A stretch of DNA of 64,000 bases. It comes from W11650 sp041844915 (lineage in GTDB: Bacteria > Bacillota > Clostridia > Lachnospirales > Vallitaleaceae). The stretch spans positions 4,504-68,503 of the forward strand of contig JBGZBY010000048.1 in NCBI GenBank assembly GCA_041844915.1, in the 5' to 3' direction. This document shows, one piece after another, positions 1 through 9,309 of the stretch. The notes below the pieces were generated by a model. That model was not told where the DNA came from and did not search any database. It saw only the letters and a list, made by a program, of their open reading frames with translations. Within the stretch, counting starts at the first letter, position 1. The number at the start of each line of letters is the position of its first letter. Both the position numbers and the translations under genes were made by a program.

Positions 1-1
1 T

Positions 2-412
2 GAAGGCAGCTATGAGCTGAACGCGATCATTGATCGAGCGATTCCGAAAAAAATTCGGGCTGCCAGAAAGGGGCATCCTGCCAAGCAGGTATATCAGGCG
101 TTGAGGATTGAATGCAATGATGAACTAAAGGTTGTTGAGGATACCCTGCCGAAGATGGCGGAGGTCTTAAAAAAAGGCGGCAGATTGTGCGTGATTACCT
201 TTCATTCTCTGGAGGACAGAATCGTAAAAAATATATTTCGAGATTTGGAAAATCCCTGCATTTGTCCAAGAGATTTTCCAGTCTGCGCCTGCGGCAGAAG
301 CTCTAAGGGCAGGGTGATTACCCGAAAGCCGCTTTTGCCGTCGCAGGAGGAGCAGCAGAACAATGAACGGGCGCATAGTGCCAAGCTGAGGATTTTTGAA
401 AAGACGGTTTAA
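2..412 (+). CDS. rsmH: RsmH, 16S rRNA C1402 N4-methyltransferase (C-terminal part)
   Basis: The reading frame is open from base 2 and ends at 412, so the N-terminus lies outside the window. RsmH methylates N4 of C1402 in 16S rRNA with SAM. The visible part contains the family block IPKKIRAARKGHPAKQ followed by LRIECNDEL, then a C-terminal segment with the conserved ITFHSLEDRIVK and a Cys-rich stretch (CICPRDFPVCACG) and KPLLPS. These are typical of the RsmH/MraW C-terminus. It is the usual first or second gene of the dcw cluster and is followed by ftsL, as expected. A later Met at 101 is internal, not the start. Confidence 0.95.
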   Translation, partial: EGSYELNAIIDRAIPKKIRAARKGHPAKQVYQALRIECNDELKVVEDTLPKMAEVLKKGGRLCVITFHSLEDRIVKNIFRDLENPCICPRDFPVCACGRSSKGRVITRKPLLPSQEEQQNNERAHSAKLRIFEKTV

Positions 413-498
413 ATGAAGAAGCAAACGACAAAACGATATAAAAAGCAGATAAAACAAAAGACTTGCCGAGAAATAGCGAGGAAAGAAGGGGAGACAGC

Positions 499-1041
499 GT
501 GAGACGAACAGAAAAAAGCAGACAGAGCTACAGCAGACGTGTAGACTATGAAAAAGAATATTATGTTCAAGGCAATCTGGTCTCCGAAGCAAGCTATCTT
601 CCAGAGCGCTATGAGGAAAATTTCTTTCAGCCGGAGGTTATTGAGGGGACAAAAAAAACAGTTGCAATCAAGGTCAATAAGGGCTATACTATATTGTTGT
701 TTTTGTCGATTGTTTTATTCATTGGAATTTGCGCGATCTATTTAAAATCGGCATTTTCTTTAATTGCGGTACAGGCGGAGGTCGATCGGTTGAAGGCCAA
801 TTTACAGACGATTCGCACTCAAAATGATTTGCTGGAGCAGCAGATCAATAAGACCGTCAATTTGGAAAAAACCTATGAGTTTGCGGTGAATGAGCTGAAA
901 ATGCGTCTGCCGCAAAAGCATGAGATTCATTATATTACCAGAAAAGCCGGATCTTATACGGTGAAGCTGAATCAGCAGACCTATAGCGAGCAAAACAACA
1001 ATCTTAAACAGTTTATTCTCTTTATTTTGAAAGATTGGTAA
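499..1041 (+). CDS. ftsL: FtsL-like cell division protein
   Basis: Bitopic division protein of 180 residues, placed between rsmH and ftsI where ftsL always sits. It has a basic cytoplasmic N-terminus of about 60 residues, one membrane segment around residues 62-83, and then an extracytoplasmic coiled coil (about 88-125). FtsL normally forms a complex with DivIB/FtsQ and DivIC/FtsB to activate septal FtsW-FtsI. The frame can be extended to a TTG at 463, but GTG at 499 has an AAGGGGAG ribosome site 6 bases upstream and the TTG has none, so GTG is preferred. FtsL evolves fast; the call rests mainly on topology and position. Confidence 0.8.
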   Translation: MRRTEKSRQSYSRRVDYEKEYYVQGNLVSEASYLPERYEENFFQPEVIEGTKKTVAIKVNKGYTILLFLSIVLFIGICAIYLKSAFSLIAVQAEVDRLKANLQTIRTQNDLLEQQINKTVNLEKTYEFAVNELKMRLPQKHEIHYITRKAGSYTVKLNQQTYSEQNNNLKQFILFILKDW

Positions 1042-1044
1042 GTT

Positions 1045-3129
1045 ATGGCAGATAATAAAAAAAGCAGGGATGACAGGATAAGCAAGAAGGAATTAAAAAA
1101 GCAAATGAGCGGCAGGGCTACTCTTTTGTTTTTACTGTTCATTCTTGCTTTTGCTGGTTTATTCCTGAGATTATGGCAAATTATTTGGATCGACGGCGAA
1201 AGCTTTCGTCAAAAAGTACTGAATCAGGCGATCCAAAGAGAGGGCGACGCCTATATTGAGTTTAAGCGCGGCGAGATCATGGATCGCAACGGCATTGTGC
1301 TTGCGGGTACTCGGCAGGTTTATAAGTTGATTTTTGATGCGAAGCTGATTAATTCCTTGGATGAAAAGAAAAAAAATAAGGCACTGGAGCTTTTGGTTCA
1401 AAACAAAATCAGGGAACGAGCGGAGCTGGAAAAGCTTTTGCAGGAAAGAAAGGAATACAGCTATATTGTCCTAGAGCAAGAGATGGCGTATACCGACTTT
1501 AAAGCGATCAAAGAAGCGATTGACAGCTACGCGGTCAGCGGACTGTTTTATGAAGAGCATAATAAAAGAGAGTATCCGTATCCGACGCTGGCGCCGGAGC
1601 TGATTGGCTTTGTAAAGGGAGATAATACCGGTGAAGGCGGAATTGAGGAATACTATAATGATATGCTGATTGGCGAAGTCGGCAGAAAATATGGTGTTCT
1701 CAACAGCAAGTCGATTGCCGTGGACAGGGAAGTGGACGCTGTTGACGGCTATCAGATTATGCTCAATATTGATTACTCGATTCAGAAATATATTACCGAT
1801 GCCATGAACGAGTATTTGAAGGAGCACAATCCCAAGTCGGTTACGATTATCGTAGCCGATCCGCGCAATATGGAAATTCTTGGACAGAAATCCTATCCCA
1901 GCTTTTCGCTTGAAACTCCTTATGAGATTGAGGATTTGGAAATTCCGGCAGATGTGGAAATGGTTGAGAAAAACATTGCTGCTATTGTGTTGCAAAGAAA
2001 AAAAGAGCTTTTGCAGAAAAAAATACTGGAATTTGAAGCAGAGGAAGAAAAGAAGGAGGCGGCGAGGAAAGAGCAGGAAGCCAAAGAAAAGGCGGCAGGC
2101 ATAGAGCCGTCGGCGGAAATAAAAGCAGCAAGAGAAAAGGAAAGAAAGGAAGTCGAGGCCAGATGTCCTAAGCTTGAGGATATTATGGATGCCGAGGTTA
2201 TCACCGAGCAGGAAAGAGCTTCCATGCGCAAAAATCTATTGCTGCAAAATCGCTGGAAGAATATCGCTCTGACCAATGGCTATGAACCGGGCTCTATTTT
2301 TAAGGCAATCACCTATGCGATCGGCGAAGAAGAAAACAAAATTGCACCGGATAATTATTATTATTGTCTGGGCGGGCTTCAGGTTGCCAATTATTATATT
2401 CGCTGCCATAAGGTGGCGGGGCATGGAGCGCAGACTTCGGAGCAGGGACTTAGCAATTCCTGTAATGTGGTTTTTATGGAAATGGGCGCCAACATCGGCA
2501 GAGATTTGTTTTATAATTATCAGCATAAATTCGGCTTTGGAAGCCTTACCGGAATTGACTTGGCAGGAGAAACCAGTCAGCGGAAGAATATCTATGAGAA
2601 AAAGGATTTGAACGAAACGCAGCTGGCGACATCTTCCTTCGGTCAGGGCTTTAATGTTACGCCAATTCAGATGATTACGGCATTTTCTGCATTGATTAAC
2701 GGAGGCTATTTGTATGAGCCGCATGTGGTAAAAAAGGTATTTGACACGGAAGGCAATTTGTTTGAGGTCAAGGATAAGGCCTTGATTCGGCAGGTGATCT
2801 CGGAAGCGACCTCGGCTAAGATTCGGAATGATCTAAGAGGCGTGGTTGATGAAGGAACGGGGAGGGCCGCTCGAATTGCCGGCTATGAGATCGGAGGCAA
2901 GACGGCGACCTCGGAAAAGCAGCCCAGAGGAAATGGCAAATATACGGTTTCTTTTATAGGTTTTGCGCCGATCGAAAATCCGGAGGTAATCACCTTGGTC
3001 ATTGTGGATGAGCCGGAGGGAGCCTATCAGGATTCGAGGATTCCGTCGCTCATCTTCCGCAACTGTATGGAAAATATCATGCCGTATTTGCATATTTTTA
3101 AAGCAGATACTATGCAGGAGGAGCAATAA
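1045..3129 (+). CDS. ftsI: Septal penicillin-binding protein 2 / transpeptidase (FtsI/PBP2B class)
   Basis: A 694-residue class B penicillin-binding protein that crosslinks septal peptidoglycan with FtsW. One N-terminal membrane segment (about 26-46) precedes the dimerization domain and the transpeptidase domain. The active site is visible: SIFK at 417-420 (Ser nucleophile in YEPGSIFK), SCN at 472-474, and KTA at 619-621 where most relatives have KTG. Between the start of the transpeptidase domain (YPSFSLETPYEI, about 283-295) and the SxxK motif there is a roughly 90-residue Lys/Glu/Ala-rich insertion (about 310-400). No PASTA domain follows the catalytic domain, unlike SpoVD or B. subtilis PBP2B. 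Starts 3 bases after ftsL. Confidence 0.93.
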   Translation: MADNKKSRDDRISKKELKKQMSGRATLLFLLFILAFAGLFLRLWQIIWIDGESFRQKVLNQAIQREGDAYIEFKRGEIMDRNGIVLAGTRQVYKLIFDAKLINSLDEKKKNKALELLVQNKIRERAELEKLLQERKEYSYIVLEQEMAYTDFKAIKEAIDSYAVSGLFYEEHNKREYPYPTLAPELIGFVKGDNTGEGGIEEYYNDMLIGEVGRKYGVLNSKSIAVDREVDAVDGYQIMLNIDYSIQKYITDAMNEYLKEHNPKSVTIIVADPRNMEILGQKSYPSFSLETPYEIEDLEIPADVEMVEKNIAAIVLQRKKELLQKKILEFEAEEEKKEAARKEQEAKEKAAGIEPSAEIKAAREKERKEVEARCPKLEDIMDAEVITEQERASMRKNLLLQNRWKNIALTNGYEPGSIFKAITYAIGEEENKIAPDNYYYCLGGLQVANYYIRCHKVAGHGAQTSEQGLSNSCNVVFMEMGANIGRDLFYNYQHKFGFGSLTGIDLAGETSQRKNIYEKKDLNETQLATSSFGQGFNVTPIQMITAFSALINGGYLYEPHVVKKVFDTEGNLFEVKDKALIRQVISEATSAKIRNDLRGVVDEGTGRAARIAGYEIGGKTATSEKQPRGNGKYTVSFIGFAPIENPEVITLVIVDEPEGAYQDSRIPSLIFRNCMENIMPYLHIFKADTMQEEQ

Positions 3130-3175
3130 ATACATTTTCAGATGGCGCAAGGATACGAAGTGAGGACAAAAAGAA

Positions 3176-4642
3176 ATGAAATTGAAGGAATTGTTGGAAC
3201 AGGTTGAGGTTTTACAGTTGGAGGGGGATACGGAAGTAGAGATCGGCGGAATTGAAAACGATTCTAGGCGGATTCATTCCGGCTATCTATTTACGGCGAT
3301 AAGGGGATATGAAACCGATGGGCATTTGTTTTGCAATCAGGCGGCTTTAAATGGAGCAGTAGCGATTTTGCTGGAGGACGACAGTTTTTTGGATAAGCAG
3401 CTTTGTCGGGAGCGAAAGATTACCTTGATAAAGGCAGCGGATAGCCGAAAGGCATTGGCCTGCGTGGCGGCGGCCTTTTATGGCAATCCGGCCAAGCGGC
3501 TGGAAATGGCAGGGGTTACCGGCACGAATGGCAAGACTTCGACGGCCGTTTTGAGCTATCGGATTTTGGAGGCAACGGGGCGCTGTGCCGGCGTAATTGG
3601 TACGATATCCAATTTTATCCGGCAGAAGGAGCTGCCGGCCGAGCGAACAACGCCGGAGGCACATGAGCTGCAAAAATTATTTGCGCAGATGAAGCAGGAG
3701 TCGGTAGAAGCTGTAGTAATGGAGGTGTCTTCTCATGCGCTGGAACTGCATAGGGTCGATGGGATTCGTTTTAAAACGGCGGCATTTACTAATCTCACTT
3801 TAGATCATTTGGATTTTCATGGAACGATGGACAATTATTTGCGCGCCAAGAGCAAGCTTTTTCAAATGGCGGAGATCGGCATTGTCAACGCAGATGACCC
3901 GCATACGCAAGAGCTGCTGAAGGATAATCGCTGCGATAAAATTTATTATTATGGAATGAAGGACGAGGCGGCTGATTTTTATGCCGATCAAGTGGAACAT
4001 CATTTGACAGGAACAAAATATCGTCTCAACTTTGAAGGAAAAAGCTATCTGGTAGTTCTGCAAACACCGGGTAATTTCAGCGTGTATAACAGCTTGGCGG
4101 CGATTGGCATTACCTATAGTTTGGGTGTTCCAATGGAAGAAATTCTTCGGGCACTGGCAGAATTCAGCAAGGTCAGGGGAAGATTCCAGACGATTCTGTT
4201 GCCGGGAGATTTTACTGCCATTGTAGATTATGCGCATACGCCGGATGGGCTGGAGAATGTACTGCGCTCGATTCGAGAGTTCAGTACTGGCAAGGTGATT
4301 ACAGTTTTTGGCTGCGGAGGCGATCGAGATCGGAGTAAACGGCCGGTTATGGCTGAGATAGCGGAAAAATATTCGGATTATGTGCTGATAACCTCGGATA
4401 ATCCTCGAACCGAGGATCCGGAGCAGATTTTGCATGAAGTTGCGGCCGGTATGAAGGGGCGAGCCTATGAAATGGAAGTGGATCGTCGGGCGGCAATTGA
4501 GAGAGCGTTGACGATGGCAGGGAGCAAGGATATTGTTTTGGTGGCAGGTAAGGGCCATGAGGATTATCAGATTATCGGAAAGGAAAAAAGGCCGTTTGAC
4601 GATGTCAAGGTCATAGAGGAATGGGGGAGAACGCAATGCTAA
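3176..4642 (+). CDS. murE: UDP-MurNAc-tripeptide synthetase MurE (meso-DAP type)
   Basis: A 488-residue Mur ligase that adds the third amino acid to UDP-MurNAc-dipeptide in the cytoplasm, using ATP. The P-loop TGTNGKTS is at 115-122. The central domain has the conserved HLDFHGTMDNY and the lysine in the YLRAKSKLF region that is carbamylated in the family. DNPR at 408-411 is the signature for meso-diaminopimelate, as opposed to lysine-adding enzymes, so the peptidoglycan is predicted to be DAP-type. It ends inside the ribosome-site region of mraY, implying translational coupling. Confidence 0.97.
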   Translation: MKLKELLEQVEVLQLEGDTEVEIGGIENDSRRIHSGYLFTAIRGYETDGHLFCNQAALNGAVAILLEDDSFLDKQLCRERKITLIKAADSRKALACVAAAFYGNPAKRLEMAGVTGTNGKTSTAVLSYRILEATGRCAGVIGTISNFIRQKELPAERTTPEAHELQKLFAQMKQESVEAVVMEVSSHALELHRVDGIRFKTAAFTNLTLDHLDFHGTMDNYLRAKSKLFQMAEIGIVNADDPHTQELLKDNRCDKIYYYGMKDEAADFYADQVEHHLTGTKYRLNFEGKSYLVVLQTPGNFSVYNSLAAIGITYSLGVPMEEILRALAEFSKVRGRFQTILLPGDFTAIVDYAHTPDGLENVLRSIREFSTGKVITVFGCGGDRDRSKRPVMAEIAEKYSDYVLITSDNPRTEDPEQILHEVAAGMKGRAYEMEVDRRAAIERALTMAGSKDIVLVAGKGHEDYQIIGKEKRPFDDVKVIEEWGRTQC

Positions 4643-5592
4643 ATACCGTTGCTCGGCAATTGATACTGCTGGTTCTGGCAGTTTTTGCCATGACAGTCAG
4701 CGCCGGCTATATTTTTATTCCGGTTCTGCGCCGGATCAAAATGGGACAATATGTCAGAGAGGACGGTCCGCAGAGTCATTTGAAAAAAGCAGGAACTCCT
4801 ACCATGGGAGGAATAATCTTTTTGCTGCCCTTTTGTATTATTGGAATTTTAAGCGGCAACAGTGGAATCCTTTTTTGGGCGACAATCGGCTGCGCCCTGA
4901 TCGGCTTTGCCGACGATTTCATCAAGGTGGTATTAAAGCGATCCCTAGGGCTTCGAGCTTATCAAAAGCTGATTGCTCAATTTGCCGTAATCGCCGGCTT
5001 TTTTGCCTATCAATTTTGGTACGGACAAAACATAACGCGGATTCGGATTCCCTTTACCGACAAAATGTGGGATATGGGAATCCTGTGGTATGTCTTTGCG
5101 GTTTTGGTCATTTTTGGAACGACCAACGGCTCTAATCTGACGGATGGATTAGATGGCTTATCGGCTTCGGTCAGCGCAGTTATTATGCTGTTTCTTGTAA
5201 TTGCGGCCTTTTTGCAGGGAAGAATTGAAATCGGTGTGCTGGCATTGACCTTTTTTTCAGCGCTGCTTGGCTTTTTGTGGTTTAATGCACATCCTGCCAA
5301 GGTGTTTATGGGTGATACCGGCTCACTGGCGATCGGCGGTTTTGTGGCGTTTGCTTCGATTCAGTTGCAGCTTCCGCTTTTAATTTTGCTTTTTGGTATC
5401 ATTTATTTGGCGGAATCGCTTTCGGTGATGCTTCAGGTTGCTTATTTTAAGAAAACGGGGAAGCGGATCTTTAAGATGACTCCGATTCATCATCATTTTG
5501 AGCTTTGTGGAGTGAAGGAGGTAAAGATTGTAAGCTACTTTACCTTGATAACAATTGCCGGATCGCTGTTGGCTCTGTTTGCTATTCTGTAG
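4636..5592 (+). CDS. mraY: Phospho-MurNAc-pentapeptide transferase MraY
   Basis: Integral membrane enzyme (318 residues, about 10 membrane segments) that transfers phospho-MurNAc-pentapeptide to undecaprenyl phosphate, making lipid I. Family blocks are visible: GTPTMGG near the N-terminus, NLTDGLDGL with the catalytic Asp pair, FMGDTGSL, and PIHHHFELCG near the end. An in-frame ATG at 4621 exists, but ATG at 4636 has a GGGGGAG site 7 bases upstream while 4621 has its purine run directly adjoining, so 4636 is chosen. It overlaps murE by 7 bases. Confidence 0.95.
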   Translation: MLNTVARQLILLVLAVFAMTVSAGYIFIPVLRRIKMGQYVREDGPQSHLKKAGTPTMGGIIFLLPFCIIGILSGNSGILFWATIGCALIGFADDFIKVVLKRSLGLRAYQKLIAQFAVIAGFFAYQFWYGQNITRIRIPFTDKMWDMGILWYVFAVLVIFGTTNGSNLTDGLDGLSASVSAVIMLFLVIAAFLQGRIEIGVLALTFFSALLGFLWFNAHPAKVFMGDTGSLAIGGFVAFASIQLQLPLLILLFGIIYLAESLSVMLQVAYFKKTGKRIFKMTPIHHHFELCGVKEVKIVSYFTLITIAGSLLALFAIL

Positions 5593-5975
5593 GAAAAAAG
5601 CATAGAGGTGGGGAAACCGAAAAGCAGGCAAAGCCGAAGTGCATAAAAAAGCGGAATTGTGTGGAACGGATGAAATCCCTTGTGCTTAGGAAAACTGGAA
5701 AATTTTTGAGCATTATCTGGCTGATAGAAGCATAAGGCATGGGAATGACTTGGCAAAGGAAAGCGGAGCGAACCAATTTAGAAAAACCGGCAGATTTTTG
5801 AGCATTATCCGGTTGATGAAAGCATAAAGCACGGAAAAGAATTGCTTGGTAAAAAATGCAGAGTGGGAGTCACAGTCCGGTTTAAAATTTTCAAGAAGAA
5901 AATTAGAAGCGCGGAAAGCCGATAAAGTCAAAGACAGGAAGCAGGGTCAGATGGCGAGGAAAGCGAGGGCGGCAG
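5593..5975. repeat. Non-coding gap with imperfect direct repeat, at the usual murD position
   Basis: 383 bases between mraY and ftsW hold no convincing gene. Two imperfect direct repeats of about 80 bases start at 5687 and 5778; both share TTTTTGAGCATTAT followed by a GGCTGAT or GGTTGAT and AAGCATAA. The first ~50 bases match at roughly five of six positions, then similarity fades. No MurD-like translation is found in any frame, so this is not a readable remnant of the missing ligase gene. Confidence 0.6.
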
Positions 5976-7139
5976 ATGGAGAAAGAGAAAAAGCTTCATA
6001 AGATATTTAATGTTCGAGGCAGCATGGACTGGAGCATTTATTTTGTTGTGATGTTTTTGATTGCCTTTGGCGTTATCATGGTTTACAGCTCCAGTTTTAA
6101 TATTTTGTTGGATTATGAAGGAAAGGTGCTGCCGCTTATTGGGCAGGTTTGGATGAAGCAACTTATTTATGGAGTTCTTGGCTTGCTTATTATTACATTT
6201 GGCGCTATGCTTCAGGCGAGATTCGTTTCCAATCTGGCTCTGTTGGCTTATCCGGCCTCAATTGTTTTATTGATACTGGTTATCTTTAAAGGCGATGAAA
6301 GCAGAGGCGCAGCAAGAGCCTTTGATTTGGGCTTTATTAATTTTCAACCCTCGGAGCTGGCAAAGCTGGCGGTAATTGTTGTTTTGGCAGTTTTTATAGA
6401 AAAATATCATCGTCATTTAGACAAACCGAAGGCTTTGATTTATATGCTGATTCTTCTGGGAATACCAGTGGCACTGGTTGCTTTAGAGGACTACAGCACG
6501 GCGGCGGTAATTTTGGTGATGGGCGGCGGTATGATTTTTGTGGCGTATCGCAAGCTCTGGCAGACTCTTTTTTTAGGCGGCGGTGCGGGAGCGGCTTTGT
6601 TGGCGGTATTTTATTTTTTTAAGGCCAATCGACAGCTGCGGGTAGATACGCATGCCAGCGGAGCGTGGCTGCAAGCGGACGGAGTAGGCAGACAGGCAGT
6701 GCAGTCGCTTTTGGCGATTGGATCCGGTGGTTTTTTTGGTAGAGGTCTAGGTCAATCTTTGCAAAAAATGGGACGGATTACGCAGGCGCATCATGATATT
6801 ATTTTTGCTATTATATGTGAGGAACTGGGATTTTTTGGAGCTGGATTGATTCTGTTACTATATTTAGGGTTGCTGTATCAGCTTTTGCAAACGGCGATTG
6901 CGGCGGCGGATATTCGAGATAGCCTGATTGTGATAGGGGTAATGTTTCAAATTGTCTGTCAGGTGATTATCAATATTGGAGTTGCCAGCAGTCTGCTGCC
7001 GAATACTGGTATGCCCCTGCCCTTTATCAGCTATGGCGGCTCATCTCTTTTGTTTTTATGTGCGGAAATGGCTTTAGTGCTTAGCATTTCCAAAAAAAAT
7101 CACTATCAGTACATGAAAAAGGTTGAAAGCTATCAGTAG
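5976..7139 (+). CDS. ftsW: SEDS-family peptidoglycan polymerase FtsW/SpoVE
   Basis: A 387-residue polytopic SEDS glycosyltransferase that polymerizes lipid II. It has MVYSSS in the first membrane helix, FQPSELAKL before the catalytic-Asp loop region, IICEELGFFG, and the C-terminal signature PLPFISYGGSSLL. Position between mraY and divIB argues for the FtsW/SpoVE branch rather than RodA. ATG 5976 is preceded by GCGAGGG at a 6-base spacing. FtsW works with the FtsI encoded upstream. Confidence 0.92.
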   Translation: MEKEKKLHKIFNVRGSMDWSIYFVVMFLIAFGVIMVYSSSFNILLDYEGKVLPLIGQVWMKQLIYGVLGLLIITFGAMLQARFVSNLALLAYPASIVLLILVIFKGDESRGAARAFDLGFINFQPSELAKLAVIVVLAVFIEKYHRHLDKPKALIYMLILLGIPVALVALEDYSTAAVILVMGGGMIFVAYRKLWQTLFLGGGAGAALLAVFYFFKANRQLRVDTHASGAWLQADGVGRQAVQSLLAIGSGGFFGRGLGQSLQKMGRITQAHHDIIFAIICEELGFFGAGLILLLYLGLLYQLLQTAIAAADIRDSLIVIGVMFQIVCQVIINIGVASSLLPNTGMPLPFISYGGSSLLFLCAEMALVLSISKKNHYQYMKKVESYQ

Positions 7140-7290
7140 TATAGGCGGGCTTTATTAAAAGGCTCTTTCAGCAGACAGCACAGGGGTTGAAGCCGACTGA
7201 TAAGAAAGCGAATCGGCGCTGCAAGCTGTGTCCGCTTTCGTGATGTGCAAAACGATGTTTGGGCTATAGTTTTGAAGCAGGGAGTAATTT

Positions 7291-8055
7291 ATGAAATATA
7301 AAATCGGAATACTGGCACTACTGATTTTTACTGGCGCGGGGTTATATTTTGTCAGCGATATGGTCAGGATTGTGCAAATCGATATCAGCGGGAATGTTCA
7401 TAATACGGAGAAGGAGATCCTAGATCTGGCAGGCTTTTCCGGAGAGCTTACTGTGCTTGATACAATTAAGCATCGCCCCAAACGCATTGAAAACAAGGGG
7501 TACATTGCCCGAATGGAAATCAGCTATCCGACAATCACGACCATTCGCATCGAGGTGATTGAGAAGGAGAGAATGGGCTATGTTAAATATATGAGTAGCT
7601 ATTTATGCTTGGATGCCAATGCTTATATTATAGACAGCGTCAGAACTCCGGATCCTGAAGTGGCGCGAATAGAAGGGCTGACAGTAAAAAGCTTTGCGCT
7701 CAACGAGCCGTTGGATATTGACGCAGATACAAGGCTGGCGCTTTTGAACATTTATAAATTGTTAAATGCATATAAGCTGTCGGCGAAGGTGATTGACCTG
7801 AATTACAAAAAAGCGGAGCAGATCAGCATCGACTTTGGAAGGGTCAAAGCCAATATCGGAAATGGTCAGAGGCTGGAGGAAAAATTTGGATTGCTGAAGG
7901 ATATTTTGGCGGATATCGGAGAGGAAAAGGAAGGAATTTTGTATTTGGAAAATCCAGATAAGAAAATTATATTTAAGCGTACGAATACTCCGACAGAGGA
8001 AGCGGAGGAAGGAAAAAAACAAGAAGGAAGCAGTCAAGAGGAAAAAAAGGAATAG
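7291..8055 (+). CDS. divIB: Cell division protein DivIB/FtsQ
   Basis: A 254-residue bitopic protein: one membrane helix at about 5-22, then a POTRA-type segment (VRIVQIDISGNVHNTEKEIL) and the FtsQ/DivIB beta domain (IEVIEKERMGYVKY and following). A Glu/Lys-rich tail of about 30 residues ends the protein. It is expected to join FtsL in the divisome. It sits directly before ftsZ as in many Firmicutes. The 151 bases before it (7140-7290), where murG and murB are commonly found, have no gene. Confidence 0.9.
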   Translation: MKYKIGILALLIFTGAGLYFVSDMVRIVQIDISGNVHNTEKEILDLAGFSGELTVLDTIKHRPKRIENKGYIARMEISYPTITTIRIEVIEKERMGYVKYMSSYLCLDANAYIIDSVRTPDPEVARIEGLTVKSFALNEPLDIDADTRLALLNIYKLLNAYKLSAKVIDLNYKKAEQISIDFGRVKANIGNGQRLEEKFGLLKDILADIGEEKEGILYLENPDKKIIFKRTNTPTEEAEEGKKQEGSSQEEKKE

Positions 8056-8073
8056 GGATTAGGGAAAAAAGAC

Positions 8074-8101
8074 TTGCGAAAATGGCAAAATGTATTATAA
8101 T
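8074..8101 (+). promoter_or_regulatory. Candidate sigma-A promoter for ftsZ
   Basis: TTGCGA at 8074-8079 and a consensus TATAAT at 8096-8101 are separated by 16 bases, 45 bases before the ftsZ start, in the divIB-ftsZ gap. This would give ftsZ a transcript independent of the upstream wall genes. Confidence 0.6.
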
Positions 8102-8145
8102 AGGAATAAGATTTTAATTGAGTGAAGAGAACTAGGAGGACTGCT

Positions 8146-9306
8146 TTGATTACGATAAATAATGAAGGAAATTTGGCGAAAATGTTGGTAATAGGCGTTG
8201 GCGGCGGAGGAAACAATGCGGTAAATCGAATGATCGATCAGCACATTAAAGGTGTGGAATACGCCGTTGTAAATACCGACGCACAGCAATTGACCTCGTC
8301 GAAATCGAATAATAAAATACAGATCGGAGAAAAGCTTACCAAGGGTTTGGGCGCTGGAGCTAGGCCGGAGATTGGATTGCAGGCGGCAGAGGAAAGCAAG
8401 GAGGAGCTGCTGGCGGCAATTAAAGAATACGATATGATTTTCATTGCTGCCGGAATGGGCGGCGGAACTGGTACCGGCGCTGCTCCGGTAATTGCTGCGC
8501 TGGCAAGAGAACTGGGTATTCTGACGGTGGGCATTGTTACCAAACCCTTTGAATTTGAAGGGCCGCAGCGGATGGAATATGCCGAAAAGGGAATTACTGC
8601 GCTGAAGCAGTATGTTGACACTCTGCTGGTAATTCCGAACGAAAAGATTTTTTCCATTATTGATAAGCGGGCTTCGACAAAGGTGGCGTATGCCAAGGCA
8701 AATGAGGTTTTGCAGCAGGCGGTTGAGGGCATTTCCCAAATTATTTATGAAGAAGGTGTGATCAATCTTGATTATAATGATGCTGCGCGGATTATGAAGG
8801 ATCAGGGCGTAGCGCATATCGGCGTTGGCCGTGCCAGCGGTGAAAAAAGAGCGGAGGAAGCGGCAAAGATGGCAATCAACAGTCCGCTTTTAGAAACCTC
8901 GATTGCAGGAGCCACTCAAATGCTGGTCAATGTCATCGGCTCGGAGGAAGTGGCGATGGTTGATGTCAAGGAAAGCGTCGAATATATTCGGAAGGCGACC
9001 GGACAGAATGCCAATATTATTTTTGGCCAGGTTGAGGATGCAAGCCTAGGCGATGAAATGATTGTAATGGTTATTGCGACGGGCTTTAATCAAGACGGCA
9101 ATAAGAAAGACAGCGAGCTTCGGCTTGATATGAAGAAGCCGGAGAAGCAGGAGAAGTCGGAGGATGCAGCACAGCCGGAGGAAAAGACCGACGCCAAGCA
9201 AAGTGCGGAGCCGGCGGAAGCGGCGGATAAGGAGCAAGGCTCCATCACCAAGGAGCCGGAAATCAATATACCGTTCTTTTTACAGAAAAACAGAAAGAAG
9301 GGATAA
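8146..9306 (+). CDS. ftsZ: Cell division GTPase FtsZ
   Basis: Tubulin-like GTPase that forms the Z ring. The glycine-rich N-terminus (VIGVGGGGNNAVNRM), the tubulin signature GGGTGTGAAP, and the T7 loop region (NLDYND) are all present. An acidic Glu/Lys/Ala-rich linker precedes the C-terminal conserved peptide (INIPFFLQKNRKK), which binds FtsA/SepF-type partners. A GTG at 8122 is in frame, but TTG at 8146 follows an AGGAGG site (8134-8139) at 6 bases and gives the normal N-terminus, so the start is TTG and the protein is 386 residues. The sporulation genes spoIIGA-sigE-sigG, often next in Clostridia, are absent. Confidence 0.96.
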   Translation: MITINNEGNLAKMLVIGVGGGGNNAVNRMIDQHIKGVEYAVVNTDAQQLTSSKSNNKIQIGEKLTKGLGAGARPEIGLQAAEESKEELLAAIKEYDMIFIAAGMGGGTGTGAAPVIAALARELGILTVGIVTKPFEFEGPQRMEYAEKGITALKQYVDTLLVIPNEKIFSIIDKRASTKVAYAKANEVLQQAVEGISQIIYEEGVINLDYNDAARIMKDQGVAHIGVGRASGEKRAEEAAKMAINSPLLETSIAGATQMLVNVIGSEEVAMVDVKESVEYIRKATGQNANIIFGQVEDASLGDEMIVMVIATGFNQDGNKKDSELRLDMKKPEKQEKSEDAAQPEEKTDAKQSAEPAEAADKEQGSITKEPEINIPFFLQKNRKKG

Positions 9307-9309
9307 AAA

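Noticed and set aside
463..498. TTG start for ftsL
   Set aside because: No Shine-Dalgarno; GTG 499 has a good one.
5593..5975. Degenerate murD remnant
   Set aside because: No Mur ligase motif found in any frame.
8095..8817. 240-codon minus-strand frame opposite ftsZ
   Set aside because: Shadow of the strongly biased ftsZ coding strand; no ribosome site or motif.
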